A stretch of 64,000 nucleotides of DNA, from contig CAWJHQ010000013.1 of the NCBI GenBank assembly GCA_963842775.1, positions 62,001-126,000 on the forward strand, in the 5' to 3' direction. The notes under the pieces are model-generated. The model did not search any database. It was not told the origin of the DNA and saw nothing but the letters and a program-made list of their open reading frames with translations. This document shows positions 18,955 to 27,259 of this stretch, piece by piece; the first letter of the stretch is position 1, and each line of letters opens with the position of its first letter. The stretch comes from R-RK-3 sp963842775 (lineage in GTDB: Bacteria; Pseudomonadota; Alphaproteobacteria; Rhizobiales; Rhodomicrobiaceae). The translations under genes were made by a program, and so were the position numbers.

Positions 18955-19155
18955 TCATTCGAAGGTAAAGGTAAATCCGCCGTCCACGTCGTCGAAGCCG
19001 ACGCCGTAACCGAGCACGCCGATGCTGGCGCCGTGATCCCCGATCGCGAGATGGAACAAGCCTTTGACGTGGAGGTGTATGGCTCCGCCGGACGTTGCGT
19101 CGATCTCATCGGCCGACAAGTCGCGGATTTGGGATTCAGTGCTATTGGATGACAT
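18955..19155 (-). CDS. Double-glycine leader peptide E (Gly/His core)
   Basis: A 66-residue protein from ATG 19155, with CAGGAG upstream. The leader QIRDLSADEIDATSGG ends at about residue 24 and is the closest match to that of peptide A (EIRALSADELNAVSGG). The core is rich in Gly, His and aromatic residues (HLHVKGLFHLAIGDHG, GVLGYGVGFDDVDGGF), a beta-prone composition like core A. It is the first gene of a two-gene minus-strand unit with peptide D. Confidence 0.75.
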   Translation of the reverse strand: MSSNSTESQIRDLSADEIDATSGGAIHLHVKGLFHLAIGDHGASIGVLGYGVGFDDVDGGFTFTFE

Positions 19156-19563
19156 TGCAAGATACTCCTGATGTTGAGTTGATGTGTTGGGTCAGCCTAC
19201 GGATGCGGCCGGGTTACCGGCCGGTCTCGCTTGCTGATGTGTAACCAGCGGTGACCAATCACCGTAGCCTCACATTGCGCGAATGCCGCGCGCGCGGCTG
19301 TTCCACAGGTAACCGGGAGTAGAAAATTCGCCGGCGCGTGCGGCGAGAGGAATGGTGCCGTGAGGCCGGCGTCGCGGAGACTGGGTGCGAGTTGTCCGAA
19401 CGACTGATGGAACCAGGCTCCGGTTCGCGAAGCCGCCTTGCTTTGACGCTGCAAGGCCGTTTCTCGCAGTTGCGTAAGGCGCGAAGCGGCGTTATGAATT
19501 CCTGAAGAAGAAGCCGGGCCGGCGCGTCCGGCTTCATTTCGCTTTTTCCGCGAAGGGCAGAGC
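19156..19563. other. Intergenic region upstream of gatC
   Basis: About 400 bp between divergent genes (peptide E on minus, gatC on plus). It must hold both promoters. Overlapping minus-strand frames here have no recognisable content. No clear boxes or repeats can be assigned. Confidence 0.4.
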
Positions 19564-19852
19564 ATGAAGGTTGATGAGGCCACGGTGCGCCACGTCGCCC
19601 GTTTGGCGCGCATCAAGGTGAGCGGGCAGGAGGCGACCAGCCTTCAGCGCGAATTGACGGCGATCCTGGAATGGGTCGAGCAGCTCGGCGAGGTCGATAC
19701 GTCGAGCCGTCGAGCCGATGACGCGCGTCGAAAGCATGGCGCTGCCGATGCGCGCCGACAAGGTGACCGATGGCGGCATCGCCGAGGCCGTCGTCCGCAA
19801 CGCGCCGCTCACCGAGGACAATTTCTTCGTCGTGCCCAAGGTGGTGGAGTAG
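19564..19852 (+). CDS. gatC: Asp-tRNA(Asn)/Glu-tRNA(Gln) amidotransferase subunit GatC (one frameshift)
   Basis: Small stabilising subunit of the GatCAB amidotransferase. The frame starts MKVDEATVRHVARLARIKV and reads to GEVDTSS. A +1 insertion near 19707 (extra C in AGCCGTCGAGCC) moves it to VEPMTRVESMALPMRADKV and the highly conserved end NAPLTEDNFFVVPKVVE. The repaired length is 95 aa, the family norm. It ends 3 bp before gatA. Confidence 0.92.
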
Positions 19853-19855
19853 GCC

Positions 19856-21414
19856 ATGAGCGAGCTGACCGGCCTGACCGTCGCCGAAGCGCGGGACGCT
19901 TTGCGCAAGAAGGAATTTTCCGCGCGCGAGCTGACCGAGGCGCATCTCGCCGCCATCGACGCGGCGAATGGCGCGCTCAACGCCTTTCTGTTCGCCGACG
20001 CCGGACAAGGCGCTGGACATGGCCAAGGCGTCGGATGCGCGGCTGGCCAAGGGCAAGGGCCTGCCGCTCGACGGCATCCCGCTCGGCGTGAAGGATCTGT
20101 TCTGCACCCGCGGATGTGCGCACCACCGCCGGCTCCGCCGTGCTCGGCGACTTCAAGCCGGCCTACAAGTCGACCGTCACGCAAAATCTGTGGGACGCGG
20201 GCGCGGTGATGCTCGGCAAGCTGAATATGGACGAGTTCGCCATGGGCTCGTCCAACGAAACCAGCCATTTCGGGCCGGTCGTCAATCCGTGGCGCGCGCG
20301 CGGCAGCAACAAGCCGCTGGTGCCGGGCGGCTCGTCGGGCGGCTCGGCTTCGGCGGTCGCGGCGCGCATCGCCATGGCGGCGACGGCCTCCGACACGGGC
20401 GGCTCGATCCGCCAGCCCGCCGCGTTCACGCGGCACCGTCGGCATCAAGCCGACCTATGGCCGCTGCTCGCGCTGGGGCATGGTGGCCTTCGCCTCCTCG
20501 CTCGATCAGGCCGGGCCGATCACGCGCTCGGTGCGCGACGCGGCGATCCTGCTGCGGCCAGATGGCCAGCCACGACCCGAAGGATTCCACCAGCTCCGAC
20601 CGGCAGGTGCCCGATTTCGAGGCCGGGCTGACGAAATCGGTGAAGGGCATGAAGATCGGCATCCCGAAGGAATACCGCATCGACGGCATGTCCGCCGAGG
20701 TCGAGGCGCTCTGGAGCCAAGGCATCGACTGGTTCAAGGCGGCGGGCGCCGAAATCCGCGAGATCAGCCTGCCGCATACGAAATATGCGCTGCCCGCCTA
20801 TTACATCGTCGCGCCCGCCGAGGCGTCGTCCAACCTCGCCCGCTATGACGGCGTGCGCTACGGCCTGCGCGTCAATGGCCGCGACATCACCGACATGTAT
20901 GAGGAGACCGCGCTCGCACGGCTTCGGCGCGGAGGTGAAGCGGCGCATCCTGATCGGCACCTATGTGCTGTCGGCGGGCTATTACGACGCCTATTACATC
21001 AAGGCGCAGAAGGTGCGCACGCTGATCCGCAAGGATTTCGAGGACGCCTTCGGGGAGGTGGACGCCATCCTGACGCCCTCGACACCGTCGGCCGCCTTCG
21101 GCATCGGCGAGAAGAGCGGCGACCCGATCGAGATGTATCTGAACGACATCTTCACCGTCACCGTGAACATGGCCGGCCTGCCCGGCATCTCGGTGCCCGC
21201 CGGCTTCTCCAAGGAGGGCCTGCCGCTCGGCCTGCAGATCATCGGGCGGTCCTTCGACGAGGAGACGGTGCTGCGCTGCGGGCAGATCATCGAGGACGCC
21301 GCCGGCCCTTCGCCGCGCCCGGAGGCCTGGTGGCACGGCAAAGCCGCGAGTGCCCCCGCCGCCAGGAAGACGAAGCCGCAGAAATCCGCGAAACCGTCGA
21401 AAAAAGCGTCTTGA
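19856..21414 (+). CDS. gatA: Amidotransferase subunit GatA (five frameshifts)
   Basis: Catalytic amidase-signature subunit that hydrolyses Gln. The protein is recovered by joining frames at about 20000, 20115, 20432, 20563 and 20912, all +1. Pieces in order: MSELTGLTVAEARDALRKKE, LPLDGIPLGVKDLFCTRG, VRTTAGSAVLGDF with GKLNMDEFAMGSSNE, the Ser-rich signature GGSSGGSASAVAARIAMAA with DTGGSIRQPAAF, GTVGIKPTYGRCSRWGMVAF, the IPKEYRIDGM region, and HGFGAEVKRRILIGTYVLS to GLPLGLQIIG. The repaired length is 517 aa with a basic Ala/Lys-rich tail. Five indels in one essential-type gene point to consensus error. Confidence 0.9.
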
Positions 21415-21746
21415 TGGGGTCAAAGCCGATGTCCGTGCGTCCGCCTGCCGACTGCGAAAACATGGAACAGGTCCGCGCCGAGATCGACCGGCTCGACCTC
21501 GCGATCCTCGATCTGGTGGCGGAGCGCTTCGGCTATGTCGAGCGCGCCTGGCAGCTCAAGACACGGCCGGAGGAAGCCACCGTTCCCTGGCGCATCCAGC
21601 AGGTGATCGACCGCGTCCGCGCCCGCGCCGAGGAGAAGGGCGTGCCGCCCGAACTGGCCGAGGCGCTGTGGCGGCAGATGATCGGCTGGTTCATCCAATA
21701 TGAGGAAGAAAAGCTGTCGGCAGGCCCAAAAGACGGCGGTGGCTGA
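21414..21746 (+). CDS. Chorismate mutase-like protein (AroQ/PchB class)
   Basis: A small all-helical protein, 110 aa, whose ATG overlaps the gatA stop (TGATG). Its helical pattern MEQVRAEIDRLDLAILDLVA, then RFGYVERAWQLK and VIDRVRARAEEKG with a final MIGWFIQYEEEKL, fits the AroQ fold used by chorismate mutases and isochorismate-pyruvate lyases. The first-helix Arg and the ERxxxVxxR-type region are present. ATG 21429 is an alternative start. Overlap with gatA suggests co-transcription. Chorismate to prephenate is the default assignment. Confidence 0.75.
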   Translation: MGSKPMSVRPPADCENMEQVRAEIDRLDLAILDLVAERFGYVERAWQLKTRPEEATVPWRIQQVIDRVRARAEEKGVPPELAEALWRQMIGWFIQYEEEKLSAGPKDGGG

Positions 21747-21771
21747 GCCCGGATCGATTGGACAGGAGCCT

Positions 21772-21859
21772 CTTTCGAAATCCCCGTGAAAACGGGGATC
21801 CAGTACACCGCAGAGTGAATTCGCTTGCTGGATCCCCGCCTCCGCGGGGATTTCGAAAG
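21772..21859. repeat. BIME-like inverted repeat between the chorismate mutase gene and gatB
   Basis: Arms 21772-21803 and 21828-21859 match at about 28 of 32 positions in inverted orientation (shared ends CTTTCGAAATCCCCG and GGGGATCCAG). It belongs to the same family as 10136-10213. The remaining sequence to gatB (21860-22139) shows no gene. Confidence 0.85.
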
Positions 21860-22139
21860 GGTGCGGCCTAAACGGGCTGATGGGACGCGAGGCGTCGAAA
21901 TTTGGGGCGCGGCAAGGTAAGCGGCAATGCGAAGTTTTCGCTTGTCAGGTAATATTTTATAAGTTCATGGTGGCATGGCCGCAGCAGATTTGAGCCGAGA
22001 CAGGGCAGCCATTTGGCGCAAGTCCCGCGTTCGAGTTTTTCCAAATTTATGACGTTCGAGATGTGAGGGGCGGCGCTTTCCGGAAGGCCACGGCGTATGG
22101 CTGGGAAGGGGCAGGGTATAAGGCACGAGGCTCGCGGCC

Positions 22140-23616
22140 ATGACGGCAGAAACCAGACAGAACAACCTCATCGACGGCGCGACCAGCTCCTGGGAAGTGG
22201 TGATCGGCATGGAAGTCCATGCGCAGGTCTCATCCAACTCCAAGCTGTTTTCCGGCGCCTCGACCGAATTCGGCGGCGCGCCCAACAGCCACGTCTCGCT
22301 GGTGGACGCCGCCATGCCCGGCATGCTCCCCGTCATCAACGAGGAATGCGTGCGCCAGGCCATCCGCACCGGCTTGGGGCTCAAGGCGCAGATCAACCTC
22401 TATTCCGTCTTCGACCGGAAGAACTACTTCTATCCCGACCTGCCGCAGGGCTACCAGATCTCGCAATATAAGCACCCGATCGTCGGCGAGGGCGTGGTCC
22501 TCCTCGACATGAAGGACGGCACCACCGTCGAGGTCGGCATCGAGCGCGTGCATCTGGAGCAGGACGCCGGCAAGAGCCTGCACGACCAGCATCCGGACTA
22601 TTCCTATGTCGACCTGAACCGCTCCGGCGTCGCGCTGATGGAGATCGTCTCGCGCCCCGACCTGCGCTCCTCCGAGGAGGCGCGCACCTACATCACCAAG
22701 CTGCGCTCCATCCTGCGCTATCTCGGCACCTGCGACGGCAATATGGAGCAGGGCAGCTTGCGCGCCGACGTCAACGTGTCGGTCAGGAAGCCCGGCGACC
22801 CGCTCGGCACGCGCTGCGAGATCAAGAACGTCAATTCCATCCGCTTCATCGGCCAGGCCATCGAATATGAGGCGCGCCGCCAGATCGGCATATTGGAGGA
22901 GGGCGGCACGATCGACCAGGAGACGCGGCTGTTCGACCCGAAGACCGGCCAGACCCGCCCCATGCGCTCCAAGGAAGAGGCGCATGATTACCGCTATTTC
23001 CCCGATCCCGACCTCCTGCCGCTCGAGTTGACGCAGGACTATGTCGACGAGATCGCCGCCGCTCTGCCCGAGCTGCCGGACGAGAAGCGGGTGCGCTTCA
23101 TCGAGGCGTTCGGCCTGTCGCCCTACGATGCGGGCGTGCTGGTGGCCGACAAGGAGAGCGCCGACTTCTTCGAGACGGTCGCTGCGGGCCGCGACGCCAA
23201 GCTCGCCGCCAATTGGGTGATGGGCGAATTGTTCGGTGCGCTGAACCGGGTGGGGAAGGGCATCGGGGATAGTCCGGTGACGGCGGCGCATCTGGGCGAG
23301 CTGATCGACCTCATCACGGGCGGCGTCATCTCCGGCCGCATCGCCAAGGACGTGTTCGAGATCATGGTCGAGACCGGCGAGGCCCCGGCCGAGATCGTCG
23401 AGGAGCGCGGCCTGAAGCAGGTGACCGATAGCGGCGCCATCGAGAAGGCCGTCGACGAGGTGATCGCCGCCAACCCGAAGCCAAGTCGAGCAGGTGCGCC
23501 TGAAGCCGCAGACGCTGGGCTGGTTCGTCGGCCAGGTGATGAAGGCGACCGGCGGCAAGGCGAACCCGGCGGCGGTGAATGAGATTTTGAGGAGGAAGTT
23601 GGAGGTGGCGGAGTGA
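22140..23616 (+). CDS. gatB: Amidotransferase subunit GatB (one 3' frameshift)
   Basis: tRNA-binding kinase subunit of GatCAB that phosphorylates the misacylated tRNA. ATG 22140. Motifs: WEVVIGMEVHAQVSSNSKLF, DKNYFYPDLP-type as DRKNYFYPDLPQGYQISQ, HLEQDAGKS, LMEIVSRPDLRSSEEA, MRSKEEAHDYRYFPDPDL, and the GatB/YqeY tail domain. A +1 insertion near 23481 (extra C in AAGCCAAGTC) diverts the last 45 residues. In the corrected frame the protein ends QTLGWFVGQVMKATGGKANP, then a short EILRRKLE tail. The repaired length is 491 aa, typical. Confidence 0.94.
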
Positions 23617-23928
23617 AGAGGCGACCCTCCGCGCGGCGTCAATTCGTTCGTCCTATTTTACATTGAAGCTCGCTTGTGTGGTGGGTGAAAAGGACTAATT
23701 GTCAAGATTAGCTATGGCGGGATGTTCACTGCTCCAGTCAAACTCTTGTTGATATGGGCTTTTTGGCTATTTAAGTCTGGCAAGTTTATCGCAACTGAGA
23801 AATTTAGGCAACGCAACCTCTGGGCGTGAATTTTTCTGGTGCTCGTGTTGCAGATACGCCATCGCTTATCTATGTCGCTTGCCATAATATGCATTGCGTT
23901 ATTGCAATTGTTAGGTAAGCAGGTTCGT
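23617..23928. other. AT-richer intergenic region after gatB
   Basis: About 310 bp of clearly lower GC than the flanking gat genes, marking the left edge of an accessory stretch. No gene, hairpin or repeat was recognised. Confidence 0.4.
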
Positions 23929-24768
23929 ATGTGTAAGCGAGTTTTCTTAATCCCTTTATTTCTTCTTGCTGCGATGACACTTGCGGGGTGCGAAACCCTC
24001 CCTCTCCCAAATTTCAATGGTGGCGCGCTCAATCCTGACATCCGCTTTTTACGTGCGGGCGAAGTCATGAACGGCGTAAAATGCGCTATGACCGAGTTCA
24101 TGCGCGAGCGGGAAATCAGAATACTGAAGGATCGCTGGGAGAAGGCGACGCGCCGTTATGACTCCGATGAAGATAAGCTTGCGTTTATTTCGCTCTATTC
24201 ATCTGAGTATCCGAAGCTTTACCGAAAATTTTCAACAGATCGAATGCGCAAGCCGGATGAAACCGAGCGGGACAATGTAACAGGCAAGGACAATCCATTC
24301 TCACCGTTCGCGCTGAGAGTTGATAAGATTGATGGGGCTATTTCTGGCGAGAAATCCTGCAATTTCAATGCGCTTTCCGGAGGTCGCTTTATTCCCAAGG
24401 GACTGGATAGTCCGCTTTTGGCCGAAGATTTCTTTCATTGGGAGGCCAAGCCAACCGTGTGCGGCATCAGAGACGTTAAGTGTCGTGGGAACTGCGTTCC
24501 GAATTCTTATTACTGTCCTGGAGAACTGGGGATTGCGATTTGGGATTATGGTGCCCGGGACATTTACCAGCGCATGCCAGATAAAAAGGGAATTGGAAAC
24601 TGCGCTGTTATTCCAGATTACAGCCGTTTCGCGTTGGATAAGACGCAGCAAGCCGCAATTAGCTTGCAGCTTACTGGGACAAATACCGGAATAGCTTTTT
24701 ACGACACGATCAATGCTGCAGGGCTCGGCTGCTTCAGAACATCATCGCCGCAGGCAATCGCAGCATAG
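23929..24768 (+). CDS. Putative lipoprotein, unknown function
   Basis: A 279-aa protein from ATG 23929. A lipoprotein signal (FLIPLFLLAAMTLAGC, Cys about residue 21) is followed by a soluble domain with VKCAMTEFMRERE near the start and a cluster of Cys residues in its second half (VCGIRDVKCRGNC, NSYYCPG). I do not recognise the family. Base composition is lower in GC than the core genes. An upstream in-frame ATG at 23839 would mask the signal peptide and was rejected. It is about 50 bp upstream of the peptidoglycan-binding-domain gene and may share its transcript. Confidence 0.7.
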   Translation: MCKRVFLIPLFLLAAMTLAGCETLPLPNFNGGALNPDIRFLRAGEVMNGVKCAMTEFMREREIRILKDRWEKATRRYDSDEDKLAFISLYSSEYPKLYRKFSTDRMRKPDETERDNVTGKDNPFSPFALRVDKIDGAISGEKSCNFNALSGGRFIPKGLDSPLLAEDFFHWEAKPTVCGIRDVKCRGNCVPNSYYCPGELGIAIWDYGARDIYQRMPDKKGIGNCAVIPDYSRFALDKTQQAAISLQLTGTNTGIAFYDTINAAGLGCFRTSSPQAIAA

Positions 24769-24821
24769 GCGCTGTTTTTCCTAGAGCCGATTTCAGCGGA
24801 AAGGGGACAACGAACTTCGAA

Positions 24822-25710
24822 ATGGCTGTCCAGATTCCGCAGACCATCTTTACACCTGCACTTACCGAGAAGCTGGAGCGCGCCCCGAAGAGAATGTCGC
24901 AAGCACCGAGTAAGGAAGGAAAAAAAGACTACTACACATCCAAACGCCTCCCTCGCGGCGAAGAACCACAGAAAGCTGCGCCTTCAGATCAAGGCCCTTC
25001 CACGCCCCCTACCACCGATGCGGATGCACGGGTGAGTGAAGCTCAGGCCCGCCTTCTGGAACTCGGATATGACGTCACCGTCGACGGCGCCTTCGGCGAG
25101 GGCACAGAAAAGAGCGGTGCGCCAGTTCCAGAAAGACCGCGGAATTTCGCCAGCTGATGGCCAACTTAATTCCGACACGCGCGAGGCGCTTTTTGCAAAG
25201 GGTGGGGGCGATGGTAGCGCATCTTCTCCGAAGACTTCTCGATTGCCACAAAAAGCAGCCACGCAATCTGCCCGGGAGGCAGCTGGGCCAGATCCAAATG
25301 GGGGCGACCCCCACGATAAAACCTGGGGTTGACTATCTGACGTCGGCAGAAGTCGAACTCGTAAGGAACACCCCGTCGATCAGACAATACGCATATGGGT
25401 GCGGTGTCAACGGAACCCTCCATCTTGATGAAAAGACCGACATTGATTATCTGGCTTTGAAGGACATGCTTCTAAGATTGTTCTTGACCAGAATGACCAA
25501 GTCCGGTATCAAGGCGGTCCGGAACTGTCACTGGACCAGCTGACCTTGACGACAAGCTTCCAAATCATCTTGGACCTGAACGCGGGCACCAAACATATAT
25601 TCCGTATTTTTCCGATGGTGACCGCACCCCAGATGGGCGTGAAGGCCGACCATATCCACCAGCTCAAGATCGTCCTTCGTGGCCAAAAGAGAAAAGGCGA
25701 CGTCAACTAA
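24822..25710 (+). CDS. Peptidoglycan-binding-domain protein (frameshifted)
   Basis: The N-terminal half has a Pro/Lys-rich linker then a PG_binding_1 motif: VSEAQARLLELGYDVTVDGA, then after a +1 shift near 25108 AVRQFQKDRGISPADGQLN and DTREALF. A second shift (25210-25320) leads to KPGVDYLTSAEVELVR and DEKTDIDYLALKD, and a -1 shift near 25466 to SKIVLDQNDQVRYQGG and IFRIFPMVTAPQMGVKAD, ending in LRGQKRKGDVN. Net repair gives 295 aa. The C-terminal domain is unrecognised. Whether this is a decayed gene or the general indel problem is unclear. Confidence 0.55.
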
Positions 25711-26074
25711 TCTAACCGCTCCAAGTCGAACAAAATTGCCGGGAGCTCGTAACCAATAAAAAAGGCACCCAGTACAGGACGTAGTCCAGAGGATTTTTGC
25801 GGTTCGCCCGAGGGCAAACTCCTAACCAAAAAATCGTCGACGCTCTCGATAATAAAGGCGGCAGCTCCGGTGGATCAAATGCGGGTGGACAATAGCGGGG
25901 CGAAGCTTATTCGCAGCGATGCGGCGGAGAATTCAGGACCAAGCACGCATTGAGCGGTGGACCGACGGGTGCACAAAATTTGGCTCAAAAACTCATCCCC
26001 GCCCTTAGGATGTAGTTCGTCCCTATCCAAGCGGACTCTGGCCCTCTGCCCCATCCTCCCCTTATATTGTCAGC
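25711..26074. other. Intergenic stretch with a possible coding remnant
   Basis: About 360 bp. One frame ending at TAG 25893-25895 reads QKIVDALDNKGGSSGGSNAG, a coding-like tail with no identifiable start or body upstream. It may be the end of a disrupted gene. The rest shows nothing recognisable. Confidence 0.3.
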
Positions 26075-26326
26075 ATGAACATCACGCTCCCACCCAATCA
26101 GCGGAAGTGGCTTGAAGCGGAAGTCGCGGCGGGGCGTTTCGCTTCGCTCGAAGAGGCGCTGGCCGTCGCCGTCTCGGGCCTGATGGAACTCGAAACGGAC
26201 GATCTCGCCTGGGCCAGGCCGCAAGTGGATAAGGCCCGTGCATCTTTCGCCGAGGGCGACGTTTCGGCGGGCGAAGCTTATCTTCAGCGTCTGGATGACA
26301 GGATTGCCAAGCTGCAATCCTCATGA
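26075..26326 (+). CDS. ParD/CopG-type antitoxin
   Basis: An 83-aa protein starting MNITLPPNQRKWLEAEVAAG, the ribbon-helix-helix N-terminus of ParD-like antitoxins (beta-strand, then helix with FASLEEALAVAV), followed by a charged helical C-terminus (KARASFAEGDVSAGEAYLQR) that in this family wraps the toxin. It overlaps the downstream toxin gene by 4 bp (ATGA), the standard antitoxin-first operon that represses itself. Confidence 0.85.
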   Translation: MNITLPPNQRKWLEAEVAAGRFASLEEALAVAVSGLMELETDDLAWARPQVDKARASFAEGDVSAGEAYLQRLDDRIAKLQSS

Positions 26327-26630
26327 CGCGGCTCGTCGTCACTGCTGACGCGCAGGCGGATACATTCGCCGTTCTGGCCGATCCCGAAGCCAAAGCGGGA
26401 GCGCCGGTCGCAGAGCGGTATGCGCGGCGTTTCGTGCTGCAATCGAACGCCTCATCGAGATGCCGCAGAGCGGCGCACCCCGGCCGGCGCTTGGCGCGGA
26501 TGCGCGTTGCGTGATTGTCCCGCCCTATCTGTTGATCTATGACTATGCGCTTGGGGACGATACAGTTGCCCTGTTGCGTGTTCTGCATGGACGGCGACGG
26601 ATTACACGGGAGACAACTCAGCGTGGCTGA
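26323..26630 (+). CDS. ParE/RelE-type toxin (one frameshift)
   Basis: Begins MTRLVVTADAQADTFAVLAD and VAERYARRF, then a -1 shift near 26432 (TTTCGTG, probably a lost T) leads to AAIERLIEMPQSGAPRPAL, CVIVPPYLLIYDYALGDDTV and LLRVLHGRRRITRE. These are hallmark ParE features (the Y/F-rich strand and the terminal VLHGRR). The repaired length is 102 aa, normal for ParE. ParE toxins typically act on DNA gyrase. The frameshift could be real inactivation or the general indel error. Confidence 0.82.
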
Positions 26631-27036
26631 CGTGTACAAACCCTATTCGTTAACCGTAAAAAAACTTATCCCCGCCCCCAAAACCTCCCGTATTATCACG
26701 CTTGTTCTTGTTCCAGAGGGACGCGGGGCTCGAGACCGGCTCGTCATCTGCGGAATGGGAATGCGGTGCCTGAGGAATCCGCGGGGGATCTGGCTGAGTG
26801 GTAACGCAGGCCAGCCTCGCGGTGGGACTAACGAACCCGCACTCAGGGGTCCAAGCCGGCCCACCTGTTCGCTGGAATGCGCAGGTCTAAGGCATGCGAC
26901 GCAAAGGTTTGGCGTAAAACGGGCAGTAGCGTAGGAGGCTCACCCAGCGCATGCCATGCTGGAGAAGAGCGCGGATAGGGCCAAAATATCACCGCGCGCG
27001 GGCAGCCGAGAGGCTGCAACTATACTATAAGGACCA
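26631..27036. other. Intergenic region with palindromic block, possible structured RNA
   Basis: About 400 bp without a convincing gene. A compact block (about 26760-26880) has nested inverted segments, for example CTGAGTG near 26794 with CACTCAG near 26840. I could not match it to tRNA, tmRNA, SRP RNA or RNase P RNA. Confidence 0.25.
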
Positions 27037-27128
27037 GCCTCACGGCTGCCCGCGCCGTCCCTCAACGGGACGGGAATGAAAATGCAGCAAAGCCTCGCGG
27101 GCGAGGCCCGGCGAGGGACATTGGTGTT
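27037..27128 (+). repeat. Dispersed 90-bp repeat, GCCTCACGGC family, copy 1
   Basis: Shares GCCTCACGGC, CCCGCGCCGTCCCTCAA, GCAGCAAAGCCTCGCGGGC and CCCGGCGAGGG in order with 61608-61703. Both copies are intergenic and in the same orientation. Confidence 0.8.
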
Positions 27129-27259
27129 GACTGCAGCGCCATCGGACTCAACGGTCGTCGGCATGGCGCGGCCACAGTCAGCGGTCTGGAAAACACACTC
27201 AGCCCTGCTGTATGCACGTCGGGCGAGAGAGCAGATCCGCCTGGACAGGGCGCCGCCGA

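Noticed and set aside
16760..19155. Complete bacteriocin locus with immunity and export genes
   Set aside because: No ABC transporter, C39 peptidase, accessory HlyD-like protein or recognisable immunity protein is present between bamD and gatC; only the precursor-like genes are visible.
19856..21414. Programmed +1 frameshifting or recoding as the explanation for gatA, murD and murC
   Set aside because: The sites share no slippery motif, stop-codon context or structure, occur up to five times per gene, and deletions also occur elsewhere. Consensus error is far simpler.
23929..26630. Prophage remnant
   Set aside because: No integrase, capsid, tail or terminase sequence is seen, and the peptidoglycan-binding domain alone is not phage-specific.
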